Source: Oryzisolibacter propanilivorax
GTDB taxonomy: Bacteria; Pseudomonadota; Gammaproteobacteria; Burkholderiales; Burkholderiaceae_C
Direction of reading: 5' to 3'
Assembly: GCF_900103645.1 (NCBI RefSeq)
Contig: NZ_FNHP01000007.1
Coordinates: 92,938 to 156,937 of the forward strand
Length of the DNA stretch: 64,000 bases
Shown here one piece after another: positions 1 through 8,879 of this stretch. Every line of letters begins with the position of its first letter. Position 1 is the first letter of the stretch. The translations under genes were made by a program, and so were the position numbers. Under the pieces are notes generated by a model, which worked only from the letters and a program-made list of their open reading frames with translations, was not told where the DNA came from and made no database searches.

Positions 1-287
1 GGGGCGATCACCTCGCGCATGAACTGCGCGTGCGCTGCCTCGGCCTCGGCGCGGCCGCGCCGGCACACGGCCTCGGTGGCAAAGCGCACGTAGTCGTGCA
101 CGTCCAGGCGGCCAGCCAGGTAGTCGTCGTAGAAGGCCTGGTTGCGCCGGCCAAACTCGGTGCGGTCGCACCAGCCCAGGCGGATGGTGAACTCGCCCCA
201 CTCGTAGTCCGAGTCGAGCGGCAGCAGCGTATGGTCCAGGTCGAACAGGGCCAGGCGCGGGCGCTGCGGGGAAAGGGTGGGTGGCAT
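1..287 (-). CDS. HAD-IB family hydrolase, N-terminal part (cut by window edge)
   Basis: Only the first 95 or so codons are visible; the gene runs off the left edge. The ATG is at 287 on the minus strand. Residues about 14-25 read FDLDHTLLPLDSD, the HAD motif I (DxDxT) with the nucleophilic aspartate, followed by an alpha-helical cap region (YEWGEFTIRLGW). This is the pattern of HAD subfamily IB phosphatases (SerB-like). It starts about 35 bases after the hda stop and so is probably the next gene of the hda transcript; in Burkholderiales a HAD-IB gene often sits between hda and pcnB. Substrate unknown. The frame is clear, the exact function is not. Confidence 0.85.
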   Translation of the reverse strand, partial: MPPTLSPQRPRLALFDLDHTLLPLDSDYEWGEFTIRLGWCDRTEFGRRNQAFYDDYLAGRLDVHDYVRFATEAVCRRGRAEAEAAHAQFMREVIA

Positions 288-322
288 GGATATCCGGAAA
301 AAGACAAAGGCGCGGCCGGGCG

Positions 323-1015
323 TCAGTCGCCCTGCAGCATGCTTTTGAGCAGCGGGATGGTCACCGCGCGCTGGGTACGCAGGGCATGCGCGTCCAGGCG
401 GTCCAGCAGCTCGGCCAGACTGGCCAGGTCGCGCGAGAAGTGGCTCAGCATGTAGTCGACCACATCGCGCGGCAGGGCCATGCCGCGCTCGGCGGCCTGG
501 CGCAACAGCACCGCGCGGCGGTCCTCGTCGGCCAGCGGCTGCAACTGGAACACATGGCCCCAGGCCAGGCGCGAGCGCAGGTCCTCGCGCAGCGGCAGGT
601 CGGCCGGGGGCAGCTCGCCGGCGGCCAGCACCCAGCGCGGCGCGCCCACAGCCGGGTCGATGGCGTTGATGAACCAGTTGAAGGCCGCCGCCTGCTGCGC
701 CTCGCTGTAGCGATGCACGTCGTGCAGCAGTACCGCGCCCCAGCGCTCGTCGAACGAGGTCGGCCAGCGCATGGATGGGTCCAGCCAGCCCACGCGCACG
801 CCCTGGGCGCGCAGCGCCTCGTACATGGCGCGCAGCAGGTGCGACTTGCCCGTGCCCGGCTCGCCCCACAGGTAGGTAGGCACGGGCGAGCGCAGCGCGC
901 CTGCCTCGCCCACCGCCAGGCGCAAATGCTGCAGCGCCTGGGCGTTGCCGCCGGGCTGGAAGTTCTCCAGCGTCGGGCCGCTGGCCAGGCCGATGTCCAG
1001 CGCGAGCTGCTTCAT
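323..1015 (-). CDS. hda: DnaA regulatory inactivator Hda
   Basis: This 230-residue AAA+ protein is a DnaA homologue lacking the DNA-binding domain. With the DNA-loaded beta clamp it stimulates ATP hydrolysis by DnaA and so prevents re-initiation of replication. The N-terminus MKQLALDIG carries the clamp-binding QL motif; Walker A (GEPGTGKS) is near residues 51-58; a sensor/arginine-finger segment (LREDLRSRLAWG) follows near residue 140. A longer in-frame reading up to 1405 exists, but the extra 130 residues are low-complexity and run across the divergent purM promoter, so I start at the ATG at 1015, giving the usual family length. It is divergent from purM, and the AI-2E permease lies beyond purM, an order common in Burkholderiales. 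Confidence 0.93.
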   Translation of the reverse strand: MKQLALDIGLASGPTLENFQPGGNAQALQHLRLAVGEAGALRSPVPTYLWGEPGTGKSHLLRAMYEALRAQGVRVGWLDPSMRWPTSFDERWGAVLLHDVHRYSEAQQAAAFNWFINAIDPAVGAPRWVLAAGELPPADLPLREDLRSRLAWGHVFQLQPLADEDRRAVLLRQAAERGMALPRDVVDYMLSHFSRDLASLAELLDRLDAHALRTQRAVTIPLLKSMLQGD

Positions 1016-1177
1016 CGGGGTCGGGACGCGCACCGTGCGCGGGGGAAAGCTGTGGGCATGAGGTGCGGCAGCGCGAACGCTGCGTGAAACCACGGAAGGC
1101 GGCGCTCGGGGCGGCAGGGTCGCCGGCCATCCTGCCGGGAGCGCCAACCGGGTGGCTGGCAGGGGATGTAACCGGGT

Positions 1178-1199
1178 GATTTTAAGGCCCCTTAAAATC
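1178..1199. promoter_or_regulatory. Perfect inverted repeat between hda and purM
   Basis: Two perfect 10-base arms, GATTTTAAGG and CCTTAAAATC, are separated by CC. This AT-rich dyad stands out in very GC-rich surroundings, 43 bases before the purM ATG and 162 bases before the hda ATG. It has no T-run, so it is not a classical terminator. It could be an operator or overlap the purM promoter (TTAAAAT resembles a -10). It does not match the enterobacterial PurR box. The symmetry is seen directly; the regulatory role is inferred. Confidence 0.5.
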
Positions 1200-1241
1200 C
1201 GCCGTTTGCGCCGCGCGGGCCCCGCCTGTTTCTTCCTTCCC

Positions 1242-2309
1242 ATGAGCACCTCCACACCCTCCCCCATCTCGTACAAGGACGCGGGCGTCGACATCGACGC
1301 CGGCGACGCGCTGGTCGAGCGCATCAAGCCGCTGGCCCGGAAAACCATGCGCGAGGGCGTGATGGCCGGCATCGGCGGCTTCGGTGCGCTGTTCGAGGTG
1401 CCCAAGCGCTACGCCGAGCCGGTGCTGGTCTCGGGCACCGACGGCGTGGGCACCAAGCTGAAGCTGGCGTTCGAGTGGGACATGCACGACACGGTGGGCA
1501 TCGACTTGGTGGCCATGAGTGTCAACGACGTGCTGGTGCAGGGCGCCGAGCCGCTGTTCTTCCTGGACTACTTCGCCTGCGGCAAGCTGCACGTCGACAC
1601 GGCCGCGGCGGTGGTCGGCGGCATCGCGCGCGGCTGCGAGCTGTCGGGCTGTGCGCTGATCGGCGGCGAGACCGCCGAGATGCCTGGCATGTACCCGGAC
1701 GGCGAGTACGACCTGGCAGGCTTCGCCGTCGGCGCGGTGGAAAAGTCCAAGATCCTGAACGGCGCCGCGGTGCAGGCCGGCGACGTGGTGCTGGGCCTGC
1801 AGTCCAGCGGCGTGCATTCCAACGGCTTTTCGCTGGTGCGCAAGTGCATCGAGCGCGCCGAGGCCGCCGGCACGTTGCCCGAGACGCTCGATGGCCAGCC
1901 GTTCCGCCAGGCCGTCATGGCGCCCACGCGGCTGTACGTGAAGAGCGTCCTGGCGGCGCTGGCCGCGCACCCGCACGGCGCGGGCACGGCGGGCATCAAG
2001 GCGCTGGCGCACATCACCGGCGGCGGCCTGCTGGAGAACATCCCGCGCGTGCTGCCCGAGGGCCTGGCCGCGCAGCTGCAGGCCGGCAGCTGGCCGCGCA
2101 CCGAGCTGTTCGCCTGGCTGCAGCGCACTGCGGGCATCGACGACATCGAGATGAACCGCACCTTCAACAATGGCATCGGCATGGTGGTGGTGGTGGCCGC
2201 CGAGGCGGCAGAGGCGGTACGCGCCACGCTGGCGCAGCACGGCGAGTCGGTGCACACCATCGGCCGCATCGCCGAGCGCGGCGCGGGCGCGGCGGTGGTC
2301 GTCGCCTGA
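1242..2309 (+). CDS. purM: Phosphoribosylformylglycinamidine cyclo-ligase
   Basis: PurM (AIR synthetase, 355 residues) closes the imidazole ring in step five of purine synthesis, using ATP to turn FGAM into AIR in the cytoplasm. The start at 1242 ([20 protein letters not shown]) gives the family length; a 30-residue upstream extension is unsupported. Signature segments are [14 protein letters not shown] near residue 65 (ATP/substrate loop), [11 protein letters not shown] near residue 145 and [13 protein letters not shown] near residue 260. It is divergent from hda and is followed after 33 bases by the AI-2E permease gene, probably in the same transcript. Confidence 0.97.
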   Translation: MSTSTPSPISYKDAGVDIDAGDALVERIKPLARKTMREGVMAGIGGFGALFEVPKRYAEPVLVSGTDGVGTKLKLAFEWDMHDTVGIDLVAMSVNDVLVQGAEPLFFLDYFACGKLHVDTAAAVVGGIARGCELSGCALIGGETAEMPGMYPDGEYDLAGFAVGAVEKSKILNGAAVQAGDVVLGLQSSGVHSNGFSLVRKCIERAEAAGTLPETLDGQPFRQAVMAPTRLYVKSVLAALAAHPHGAGTAGIKALAHITGGGLLENIPRVLPEGLAAQLQAGSWPRTELFAWLQRTAGIDDIEMNRTFNNGIGMVVVVAAEAAEAVRATLAQHGESVHTIGRIAERGAGAAVVVA

Positions 2310-2342
2310 CCGCCGTACACCCTTTTCTTCCCACCCACACCC

Positions 2343-3479
2343 ATGACCGACGGGCCCCGCCCGCCCCTGGATGACGCGCAGTGCGCGGCATCGCTGGCGT
2401 TGCAGGACGCAGCCCCGGCGCCGGCCCGGCGCCGGCGCCGCCCTGGCCCGTCCTGGCACGAGCCGCCGCGCGGCGTGAAGATCGCCAGCTACCTGCTGAT
2501 GGCCGCGGCGCTGCTGGTGGTCATGTGGCAGGGCATGCTGCCCGGGCTGCTGACGGTGTGCCTGGGCTTTTTGCTCACCCGCTGGCTGACGGCGCGCCTG
2601 GCCTGGCTGCCACAGCGCGGCGCGGGCAGCCATGGCGGCATCAGCGGCGCCGCCAGCGTGGCGGCGGCTCTGGTCATGCTGTCGCCGCTGCTGCTGCTGG
2701 CGCTGGGCCTGTCGCAGTCGCGCAGCTACATCGTGGCGGCGCCGGCGCAGTACCGCGAGCTGCTGGACTTCCTGGCGCGCACGGTGCTGGAACTGCGCCT
2801 GAAGCTGCCCCCCGACATCGCCGCGCAGCTGCCCGAGGGCGCGGCCGAAATCCAGCGCATCATCGCCGGCTACCTGGGCGCCAAGGCCGGCGCGCTGGCG
2901 ATCGCCGGGCGCGTGTGGCTGGCCGGCGTGCTGTATGCCTACGTCGGGCTGCTGATCGGCGCGCTGGCGGCGGTGCGCGCCCAGGGCCGCGCCCACGGAC
3001 CGCTGGCGCAGGAGCTGACGCTGCGCGTGGCGCGCCTGGGCGACGCCTTCCGCCAGATCGTCGCCGCGCAGTTCTGGATCGCCTCGTTCAACACCCTGCT
3101 CACGGCGCTGTTCCTGCTGGCGGTGCTGCCGCTGTGGGACCTGCCGCTGCCCTATACCCCGGCGCTGATCACGCTGACCTTCGTCGCCGGGCTGGTGCCC
3201 ATCGTTGGCAATCTGCTGTGCAACGCCGTCATCACCCTCGTCGGGCTGTCGGTCTCGCCCGCGGCGGCGGTGGCCTGCCTGGCGTTCCTGGTGCTGATCC
3301 ACAAGGCCGAATACGTCATCAACGCCAAGGTGGTCGGCCAGCGCACGCACATGGGCGTGTGGGAGCTGCTCAGCGTGATGTTCGTCGCCGAGGCGGTGTT
3401 CGGCGCCGCAGGGCTGGTGGCGGCGCCGCTGTTCTATGCTTACCTGAAGAAAGAACTGGAGGCCGAGCGGCTCGTCTGA
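2343..3479 (+). CDS. AI-2E family transporter (putative permease)
   Basis: A 378-residue integral membrane protein of the AI-2E transporter family (formerly UPF0118). About eight hydrophobic segments are visible: a pair near residues 45-80, one near residue 105, one near residue 195, and a C-terminal cluster from about residue 235 to 370. A Pro/Arg-rich cytoplasmic N-terminus (residues 15-45) precedes the first membrane segment. A conserved family region lies near residues 280-300 (LTFVAGLVPIVGNLLCN). Despite the name, few members have been shown to export autoinducer-2; others act as sodium/proton antiporters, so substrate is open. It follows purM by 33 bases. Confidence 0.9.
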   Translation: MTDGPRPPLDDAQCAASLALQDAAPAPARRRRRPGPSWHEPPRGVKIASYLLMAAALLVVMWQGMLPGLLTVCLGFLLTRWLTARLAWLPQRGAGSHGGISGAASVAAALVMLSPLLLLALGLSQSRSYIVAAPAQYRELLDFLARTVLELRLKLPPDIAAQLPEGAAEIQRIIAGYLGAKAGALAIAGRVWLAGVLYAYVGLLIGALAAVRAQGRAHGPLAQELTLRVARLGDAFRQIVAAQFWIASFNTLLTALFLLAVLPLWDLPLPYTPALITLTFVAGLVPIVGNLLCNAVITLVGLSVSPAAAVACLAFLVLIHKAEYVINAKVVGQRTHMGVWELLSVMFVAEAVFGAAGLVAAPLFYAYLKKELEAERLV

Positions 3480-3490
3480 AGCCGCCGACT

Positions 3491-3550
3491 GCTCCTCTAT
3501 CGATAGCTGCACGCCCTTCATGCATAAGGGCCGAAAGCGATTTTCTTCCA
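3491..3550 (+). repeat. Short palindromic intergenic repeat, family 1 (copy A)
   Basis: This follows the AI-2E permease stop. It contains the family core GATAGCTGC, an inner hairpin GCCCTT/AAGGGC and a tail ending in CGATTTTC. Related copies occur about a dozen times in the window (for example 16256, 35237, 43290, 55163, 61646). No gene lies between 3480 and the uspA-type gene at 3704; apart from this repeat, 3551-3703 is GC-rich and shows only that gene's ribosome-binding site. Confidence 0.65.
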
Positions 3551-3703
3551 AAAAACGACGCGGTGGGCCAGCCATTGCCTGGGTGCCACGGCCCGGCTCG
3601 CCAAGGCACAGGCGTTGGGCTATCCTGCCGGCGGCGCGCCCTGCGCTGGCGCGCCCCGCCTTCCCTTCGTATCCATCCACCCATCACCCTGCTGGAGACC
3701 TGC

Positions 3704-4096
3704 ATGACCGTTCTCGTCGCCTACGTTGCCCGCCCCGAAGGCCGGGCCGCACTGGACAAGGGCATCGACATCGCCACCCGGAACAACGAGCGCTTGGTGG
3801 TCGTCAACGCCGGCCCCGGCGGGCGCAACGAGGACCCCGGCCTGGTCGATGGCTACGAGGTCGAACGGGTCGAAGAACGTCTGGCCAAGCTGCCGGTGCA
3901 GGCCGAGTTCAAGCACTTCGTGCGCGGCAAGAGCGCCGTCGAGGAGATCGACGCCATGGTCGGGCCGCTGGAGGTATCGGTGCTGGTCATCGGCCTGCGC
4001 AAGCGCTCGCCGGTGGGCAAGCTGCTCATGGGCAGCGTGGCGCAGGAGCTGCTGCTGACCGTCGACTGCCCGGTGCTGGCCGTCAAGGCTCCCTGA
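3704..4096 (+). CDS. Universal stress protein (UspA family)
   Basis: A single 130-residue UspA domain. The N-terminus MTVLVAYVARPEG gives the first beta strand. The C-terminal glycine-rich ATP-binding pattern is GLRKRSPVGKLLMGSVAQ (about residues 101-118), followed by the final strand CPVLAVK. A GGAG ribosome-binding site lies about 8 bases before the ATG at 3704. Usp proteins are cytoplasmic nucleotide binders linked to stress survival; the specific role here is unknown. The gene stands alone, facing the convergent sirB1-like gene whose stop is 36 bases away. Confidence 0.9.
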   Translation: MTVLVAYVARPEGRAALDKGIDIATRNNERLVVVNAGPGGRNEDPGLVDGYEVERVEERLAKLPVQAEFKHFVRGKSAVEEIDAMVGPLEVSVLVIGLRKRSPVGKLLMGSVAQELLLTVDCPVLAVKAP

Positions 4097-4131
4097 CGCC
4101 TGCCCATACCGTGCTCTGCGGCATGGCCGCG

Positions 4132-4986
4132 TCAGCGGTCGGCCAGGGTACGCACCAACTCGGCCACCGCCGCCGTGTCCTCGGCGCCGGGGGCGTTGTC
4201 CAGGTAGGTCTGCAAATCGGCGATGGCCTGCTGGGCTTGGCTCAGCTCGGCATGCGCCAGGCCCTTGTCGCGCCACTCGGTCCAGGCCTGGGGCAACAGC
4301 ACCACCAGGCGCTCCTGCACGCCCAGCAGGCGCGGCGTGTCGCTGCCCGCGCGGTAGATCTCCTTGAGGTTGCGCAGCATGCGCACCAGGATCTCGCGCA
4401 CGGACGCCGGCTGCAGGTACAGCAGCAGCGGCGGCTGCTCGTCGGCGGGCAGCCCGCTTTGCTCGCGAAACGGCTCCAGGCGCTCGACCAGCGCTTCCTG
4501 CGACAGCGACTGGCCGCTTAAGGGGTCCAGCACCACCTGCCCGCCGGCCACCCGCACCTTGACCAGGAAGTGCCCGGGAAACGACACCCCGGCCGCCTTC
4601 AGGCCGATGCCTTGGGCCAGCTCCAGCCACAGCACGGCCAGCGAGATCGGAATGCCGCGACGCGTGCGCAGCACCGTGTGCAGGTGGCTGTTGCCCGGCG
4701 CGTAGTAATCGTTGGGGTTGCCGGCGAAGCCCAGCTCGCCGTAGAAGAAATGGTTCAGCAGGCGCAGGCGCTGCAGCGGCCCGGCATCGGGCGCGATGCG
4801 CCGCGCCAGGCGCGCCTGCAGCGCGTCCACGTCGGCCAGCACCTGCTGCACGTCCAGCGCCGGCTCCTCGACCTGCGCGATGCAGGCAGCGGCCTCCAGC
4901 AGCGCCGGCGCGTCACCGCCGGGCTGGGGCGCGACCAGGGCGGCGAAGTACTGCAGCGGCGTGGGGATGAAATAGCTCAGGTTCAT
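4132..4986 (-). CDS. SirB1-like transglutaminase-fold protein with C-terminal TPR-like part
   Basis: A 284-residue protein of the SirB1/YchA family (Transglut_core2). The core near residues 80-165 contains LNHFFYGELGFAGN, DYYAPGNSHLHTVL and a GHFLVKV segment typical of the family; the C-terminal 90 residues are helical and TPR-like. Members lie near replication or cell-envelope genes and their activity is not established; a cysteine protease or transglutaminase activity is not evident here. It begins only 13 bases after the murJ stop on the same strand, so the two are probably cotranscribed. Confidence 0.87.
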   Translation of the reverse strand: MNLSYFIPTPLQYFAALVAPQPGGDAPALLEAAACIAQVEEPALDVQQVLADVDALQARLARRIAPDAGPLQRLRLLNHFFYGELGFAGNPNDYYAPGNSHLHTVLRTRRGIPISLAVLWLELAQGIGLKAAGVSFPGHFLVKVRVAGGQVVLDPLSGQSLSQEALVERLEPFREQSGLPADEQPPLLLYLQPASVREILVRMLRNLKEIYRAGSDTPRLLGVQERLVVLLPQAWTEWRDKGLAHAELSQAQQAIADLQTYLDNAPGAEDTAAVAELVRTLADR

Positions 4987-4999
4987 GGGGGCACCAGGT

Positions 5000-6565
5000 T
5001 CATCGGCGCAGCAGCTGGCGCAGTTTCACGCCCGCCACCGCCAGGGTGCCGAAATACAGCAGCGCGGACGCCGCCAGAAACAGCGCCAGCAGGCCGGCGC
5101 GCTGCGCGCCGCGCGCCTGCAGCGCCAGCCAGTCGAAATGCGTGCTGCCCCACCACAGGAAGGCCGCCAGCAGCGCATTCGCTGCCAGCGCCTGCAAGCC
5201 CAGGCGCCCCCAGCCGGCCGTCGGCGCGAAGCTACCGCGCCGCACCAGCCCGGCCAGCAGCCAGCCAGCGTTCAGCAGCGCGCCCAGGCCGATGGACAGC
5301 GCCAGCCCGGCGTGCGCCAGCCAGGGCACGAAGGCGACGTTCATCGCCTGCGTGGCCAGCAGTACCACGATGGCGATGCGCACCGGCGTGCGGATGTCCT
5401 GGCTGGCGTAGTAGCCCGGCGCCAGCACCTTGATCGCCACCAGCCCCAGCAGCCCGGCGCCGTAGCCGGCCAGCGCCAGGGTGATCTGCCGCACGTCGGT
5501 CGCGCCCAGCGCGCCGTGGTGAAACAGCGTGGCCACCAGCGGCAGGCCGAACACCAGCAGGCCTACCGCGCAGGGCAGCGCCAGCAGCAGCACGATACGC
5601 AGGCCCCAGTCCAGCATGGCGCTGTAGCGCGCGCCGTCGCCCGCGGCGCGTGCGGCTGCCAGCTGCGGGGTCAACACCACGCCCAGCGCCACGCCCAGCA
5701 GCGAGGTCGGAAACTCCATCAGCCGGTCGGCATAAAACAGCCAGGTCACGCTGCCCGGCGCCAGGTACGAGGCGATCTGGGTGTTGATCATCAGCGACAG
5801 CTGCGCCACGCCCACACCCAGCACCGCCGGCGCCATCAGCGCCAGGATGCGGCACACGCCGGGGCTGGCCCAGGCCGCGCGCACCCGGCCGGGCAGCAGG
5901 CCGATGCGCGGCAGCAGCCCCAGCCGGGCCAGCGCCGGCACCTGCACCGCCAGCTGCAGCGCGCCGCCGGCCATCACGCCGCCGACCATGGCGTAGATCG
6001 GCTCGATGCCGCGCGCCGCCAGCGCCGGCGCGCCAGCCCAGGCGGCGGTGATCATGCAGACGTTCAGCAGGACGGGGGTGGCGGCGGACACGGCGAAACG
6101 CTTCCAGGTGTTGAGCACGCCAGCCGACAGTGCCACCAGCGACATGAAGCCGATGTAGGGAAACATCCAGCGCGTCATGAAGACCGCCCCGTCGAAGCCG
6201 GCGCCGCTCTGGCGCAGCCCGCTGGCCAGCAGCCACACCAGCAGCGGCGCGCCCAGCATGCCCGCCGCGCAGGTCGCCAGCAACACCCAGAACAGCGCCG
6301 TGGCGACGGCGTCGACCAGCCCGCGCGTGGCCGCGTCGCCGTGCTGCGCGCGGTGGCCGGCCAGCACCGGCACGAACGCCTGGCTGAAGGCACCCTCGGC
6401 GAACAGGCGGCGGAACAGGTTGGGGATGCGGAACGCGACGTTGAACGCATCGGTCAGCGCGTTGGCGCCGAAGATGGACGCCATGAGCAGGTCGCGCACC
6501 AGACCCGTCACGCGCGAGGCCAGGGTCAGCAGCGAAACGGTGGAGGCAGCTTTGAACAGGGACAC
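5000..6565 (-). CDS. murJ: Murein biosynthesis integral membrane protein MurJ (lipid II flippase)
   Basis: MurJ moves lipid II across the cytoplasmic membrane for peptidoglycan synthesis. The 521-residue protein has the MOP-superfamily pattern of about 14 membrane helices and the family N-terminus SLFKAASTVSLLTLASRVTG, followed by DAFNVAFRIPNLFRRLFAEGAF. I use the GTG at 6565, because the longer frame up to 6658 would include the rpsT promoter region and 31 low-complexity residues. It is divergent from rpsT, a common arrangement in betaproteobacteria, and is followed by the sirB1-like gene. Confidence 0.95.
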   Translation of the reverse strand: MSLFKAASTVSLLTLASRVTGLVRDLLMASIFGANALTDAFNVAFRIPNLFRRLFAEGAFSQAFVPVLAGHRAQHGDAATRGLVDAVATALFWVLLATCAAGMLGAPLLVWLLASGLRQSGAGFDGAVFMTRWMFPYIGFMSLVALSAGVLNTWKRFAVSAATPVLLNVCMITAAWAGAPALAARGIEPIYAMVGGVMAGGALQLAVQVPALARLGLLPRIGLLPGRVRAAWASPGVCRILALMAPAVLGVGVAQLSLMINTQIASYLAPGSVTWLFYADRLMEFPTSLLGVALGVVLTPQLAAARAAGDGARYSAMLDWGLRIVLLLALPCAVGLLVFGLPLVATLFHHGALGATDVRQITLALAGYGAGLLGLVAIKVLAPGYYASQDIRTPVRIAIVVLLATQAMNVAFVPWLAHAGLALSIGLGALLNAGWLLAGLVRRGSFAPTAGWGRLGLQALAANALLAAFLWWGSTHFDWLALQARGAQRAGLLALFLAASALLYFGTLAVAGVKLRQLLRR

Positions 6566-6618
6566 CGGCGCGAGTGTATGCGGGCGCCGGCGCACGGGGC
6601 CCAAAACGGGGCGTGCGC

Positions 6619-6624
6619 TATAAT
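6619..6624 (+). promoter_or_regulatory. -10 box of the rpsT promoter
   Basis: A consensus TATAAT lies 50 bases upstream of the rpsT ATG in GC-rich surroundings. No convincing -35 is seen at the usual spacing, and an extended GCGCTATAAT context is present. The position and gene direction support a promoter for rpsT. Confidence 0.65.
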
Positions 6625-6673
6625 CGCGGGCTTTGCTGGCAACATCTACAGACACCACAAGGAATATTGATCA

Positions 6674-6979
6674 ATGGCATCCACCAAGCCCAAGAAGAAG
6701 AACCCCCGCCTGGCATCCGGCCGCAAGCGCGCGCGCCAGGGCGTCAAGCTGAACGCAGCCAACACCTCGCTGCGCTCCAAGTACCGCACCGCCGTGAAGA
6801 ACGTCGAGAAGGCCGTGCTGGCCGGCGACAAGGGCAAGGCCACCGAGCTGTTCGCCAAGGCCCAGTCGATTCTGGACACCGTTGCCGACAAGGGCATCTT
6901 CCACAAGAACAAGGCCGCTCGCGACAAGAGCCGCCTGTCCGCCAAGGTCAAGGCCCTGGCTGCTCCCGCCGCCGCCTGA
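6674..6979 (+). CDS. rpsT: 30S ribosomal protein S20
   Basis: S20 binds 16S rRNA early in assembly of the small subunit. The 101-residue product is lysine- and arginine-rich with the family pattern [21 protein letters not shown] near residue 15 and a central helical [18 protein letters not shown] segment, ending in an Ala-rich tail. The gene is monocistronic: it has its own TATAAT upstream and a strong terminator downstream at 7053-7076. Confidence 0.98.
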   Translation: MASTKPKKKNPRLASGRKRARQGVKLNAANTSLRSKYRTAVKNVEKAVLAGDKGKATELFAKAQSILDTVADKGIFHKNKAARDKSRLSAKVKALAAPAAA

Positions 6980-7052
6980 GCCTTTCAGGCAACCGCCCGG
7001 GTGGCCCGGCCACCCGCCGTTTGTAACGGGTGCGCTGCCAGCAAAAACGTCA

Positions 7053-7076
7053 AAACCGCCTTCGGGCGGTTTTTTC
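7053..7076 (+). terminator. Rho-independent terminator of rpsT
   Basis: The stem AAACCGCC/GGCGGTTT with a TTCG tetraloop is followed by a T-run. It lies 74 bases past the rpsT stop. The A-run on the 5' side could let it also serve the convergent DUF3579 gene. Confidence 0.9.
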
Positions 7077-7111
7077 GTGAGCGCTTGAAACCCAAGTAAA
7101 GAAGGCGGCAG

Positions 7112-7438
7112 TCAGCCCGCAGCGTCCGGCAGCAGGCAGGCATCGACCACCTGCAGGTCGTTGTCACGTGCGAAGTTCATGACGAAGTCCCAGGCCATGG
7201 GCTCGTGCTCGCGCAGCGCCTCGCGCACCACCACGCACTTCACGCCACCCATGTTGGTCGGCACGCACCAAGGCGAGTAGCCCAGGTGCCGGCCGGGTGC
7301 GCTGGACGCGCCACCGGGGCGGAACTGGCTCATGACGCCGGCCAGGCGTTCAGCCCAGTCGCTAGGCCGGAAAGTCCTCCCGGCATGGGTAATGCCCTGG
7401 ATGAAAACTTCCTTGGAAGGCGGGGGAGGAGCAACCAT
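7112..7438 (-). CDS. DUF3579 domain-containing protein
   Basis: A 108-residue protein of the betaproteobacterial DUF3579 family (start MVAPPPPSKEVFIQGITHAG). Conserved segments are FRPSDWAERLAGVMSQF, PTNMGGVKCVVV and EPMAWDFVMNFARDNDLQV. A longer frame up to 7564 adds a low-complexity extension; the ATG at 7438 gives the family length. No activity is known. Its place between rpsT and argD is conserved in the order, which supports the call but says little about function. Confidence 0.85.
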   Translation of the reverse strand: MVAPPPPSKEVFIQGITHAGRTFRPSDWAERLAGVMSQFRPGGASSAPGRHLGYSPWCVPTNMGGVKCVVVREALREHEPMAWDFVMNFARDNDLQVVDACLLPDAAG

Positions 7439-7676
7439 CGGTACGGTCAAGTTTCTTCGGTCGCGGCGTGGTGCACCGCAACATGGCATTCTAACTCTTA
7501 TACAAGACTCAAGCCAAACAGACCGTAGGCGCGGGCCTGCATGGCTGTGATGCGCAATCCTCAACGCGGCGGTCTGGTGCGGCCCCTAGAATCGCCTTTC
7601 GCTTTTTGCCGGCGCCCTGCCCGTCGCAGCGCTGGCATTCCCCGATGCCTTTCCGTTTCCGCCAGGAGATCCCCGC

Positions 7677-8876
7677 ATGACCGCCTTTGCCCCGGCCGCC
7701 TCGCCCCATGTCATGAACACCTACGCCCGCGTGCCGATCGCGCTGGAGCGGGGCCAGGGCGTGCGCGTCTGGGATGTGAACGGCAAGCAGTACCTGGACG
7801 CCCTGGGCGGCATCGCCGTGAACACGCTGGGGCACAACCACCCCAAGCTGGTGCCGGCGCTGCAGGAGCAGATCGCCAAGCTCATCCACACCTCCAACTA
7901 CTACCACGTACCACTGCAGGAGGAACTGGCGCGGCTGCTGGTCGAGCGCTCGGGCCTGACCAACGTGTTCTTCTGCAACTCGGGCCTGGAGGCCAACGAG
8001 GCGGCGCTGAAGCTGGCGCGCAAGTACGGCCACGACCGCGGCATCGCGCAGCCGCAGATCGTGGTCTATGACAAGGCCTTCCACGGCCGCTCCATCGCCA
8101 CGCTGTCGGCCACCGGCAATCCCAAGGTCCAGGCCGGCTTCGGCCCGCTGGTCGAGGGCTTCATCCGCGTGCCGATGAACGACATCGCGGCCATCAGGCA
8201 GGCCACCGACGGCAATCCGAACGTGGTCGCCGTGTTCTTCGAGACCATTCAGGGCGAGGGCGGCGTGAACCCGATGCGCGCCGACTACCTGCGTGAGCTG
8301 CGCGCCCTGTGCGACGAGCGCGGCTGGCTGATGATGATCGACGAGGTGCAGTGCGGCATGGGCCGCACCGGCAAGTGGTTCGCGCACCAATGGGCCGGCA
8401 TCGTGCCGGACGTGATGCCGCTGGCCAAGGGCCTGGGCTCGGGCGTGCCGATCGGCGCCGTGGTGGCCGGCCCCAAGGCCGCGAACATCTTCGGCCCGGG
8501 CAACCACGGCACGACCTTCGGCGGCAACCCGCTGGCGATGCGCGCCGGCGTCGAGACCATCCGCATCATGGAGGATGACGGCCTGCTGGCCAACGCCGCC
8601 GAGGTGGGCGAGTACCTGAAGGCCGCGCTGGCGCGGGCCTTCACCGGCGTCGCCGGCGTCAAGGAGATCCGCGGCCAGGGCCTGATGCTGGGCGTGGAGC
8701 TGGACCGCCCCTGCGGCGCGCTGGTGCAGCGCGCGGCCGACGCGGGCCTGCTGATCTCGGTGACCGCCGACAGCGTGATCCGCCTGGTGCCCTCGCTGAT
8801 CCTGACGCGCGCCGAGGCCGACGAGATCGTCGCCCTGCTGGCGCCGCTGGTGCGCGACTTCCTGGCGGAGGCCTGA
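7677..8876 (+). CDS. argD: Acetylornithine/succinyldiaminopimelate aminotransferase family
   Basis: A class III PLP-dependent aminotransferase of 399 residues. It transfers an amino group from glutamate to N-acetylglutamate semialdehyde in arginine synthesis, and family members may also act in lysine synthesis. The PLP lysine lies in PLAKGLGSGVPIGA near residue 250; substrate and cofactor segments include FFCNSGLEANEAALKLARKY near residue 100 and DEVQCGMGRTGKWF near residue 225. The ATG at 7677 has AGGAGAT just upstream. argF follows with 3 bases between, so the two are one operon. Confidence 0.95.
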   Translation: MTAFAPAASPHVMNTYARVPIALERGQGVRVWDVNGKQYLDALGGIAVNTLGHNHPKLVPALQEQIAKLIHTSNYYHVPLQEELARLLVERSGLTNVFFCNSGLEANEAALKLARKYGHDRGIAQPQIVVYDKAFHGRSIATLSATGNPKVQAGFGPLVEGFIRVPMNDIAAIRQATDGNPNVVAVFFETIQGEGGVNPMRADYLRELRALCDERGWLMMIDEVQCGMGRTGKWFAHQWAGIVPDVMPLAKGLGSGVPIGAVVAGPKAANIFGPGNHGTTFGGNPLAMRAGVETIRIMEDDGLLANAAEVGEYLKAALARAFTGVAGVKEIRGQGLMLGVELDRPCGALVQRAADAGLLISVTADSVIRLVPSLILTRAEADEIVALLAPLVRDFLAEA

Positions 8877-8879
8877 CCC

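Noticed and set aside
4985..6670. A 561-residue open frame on the plus strand opposite murJ, and similar long frames opposite purM, clpB, DUF1800 and argD
   Set aside because: These are all shadows of high-GC genes on the other strand; their composition is Gln/Arg/His-rich and none has a recognisable family.
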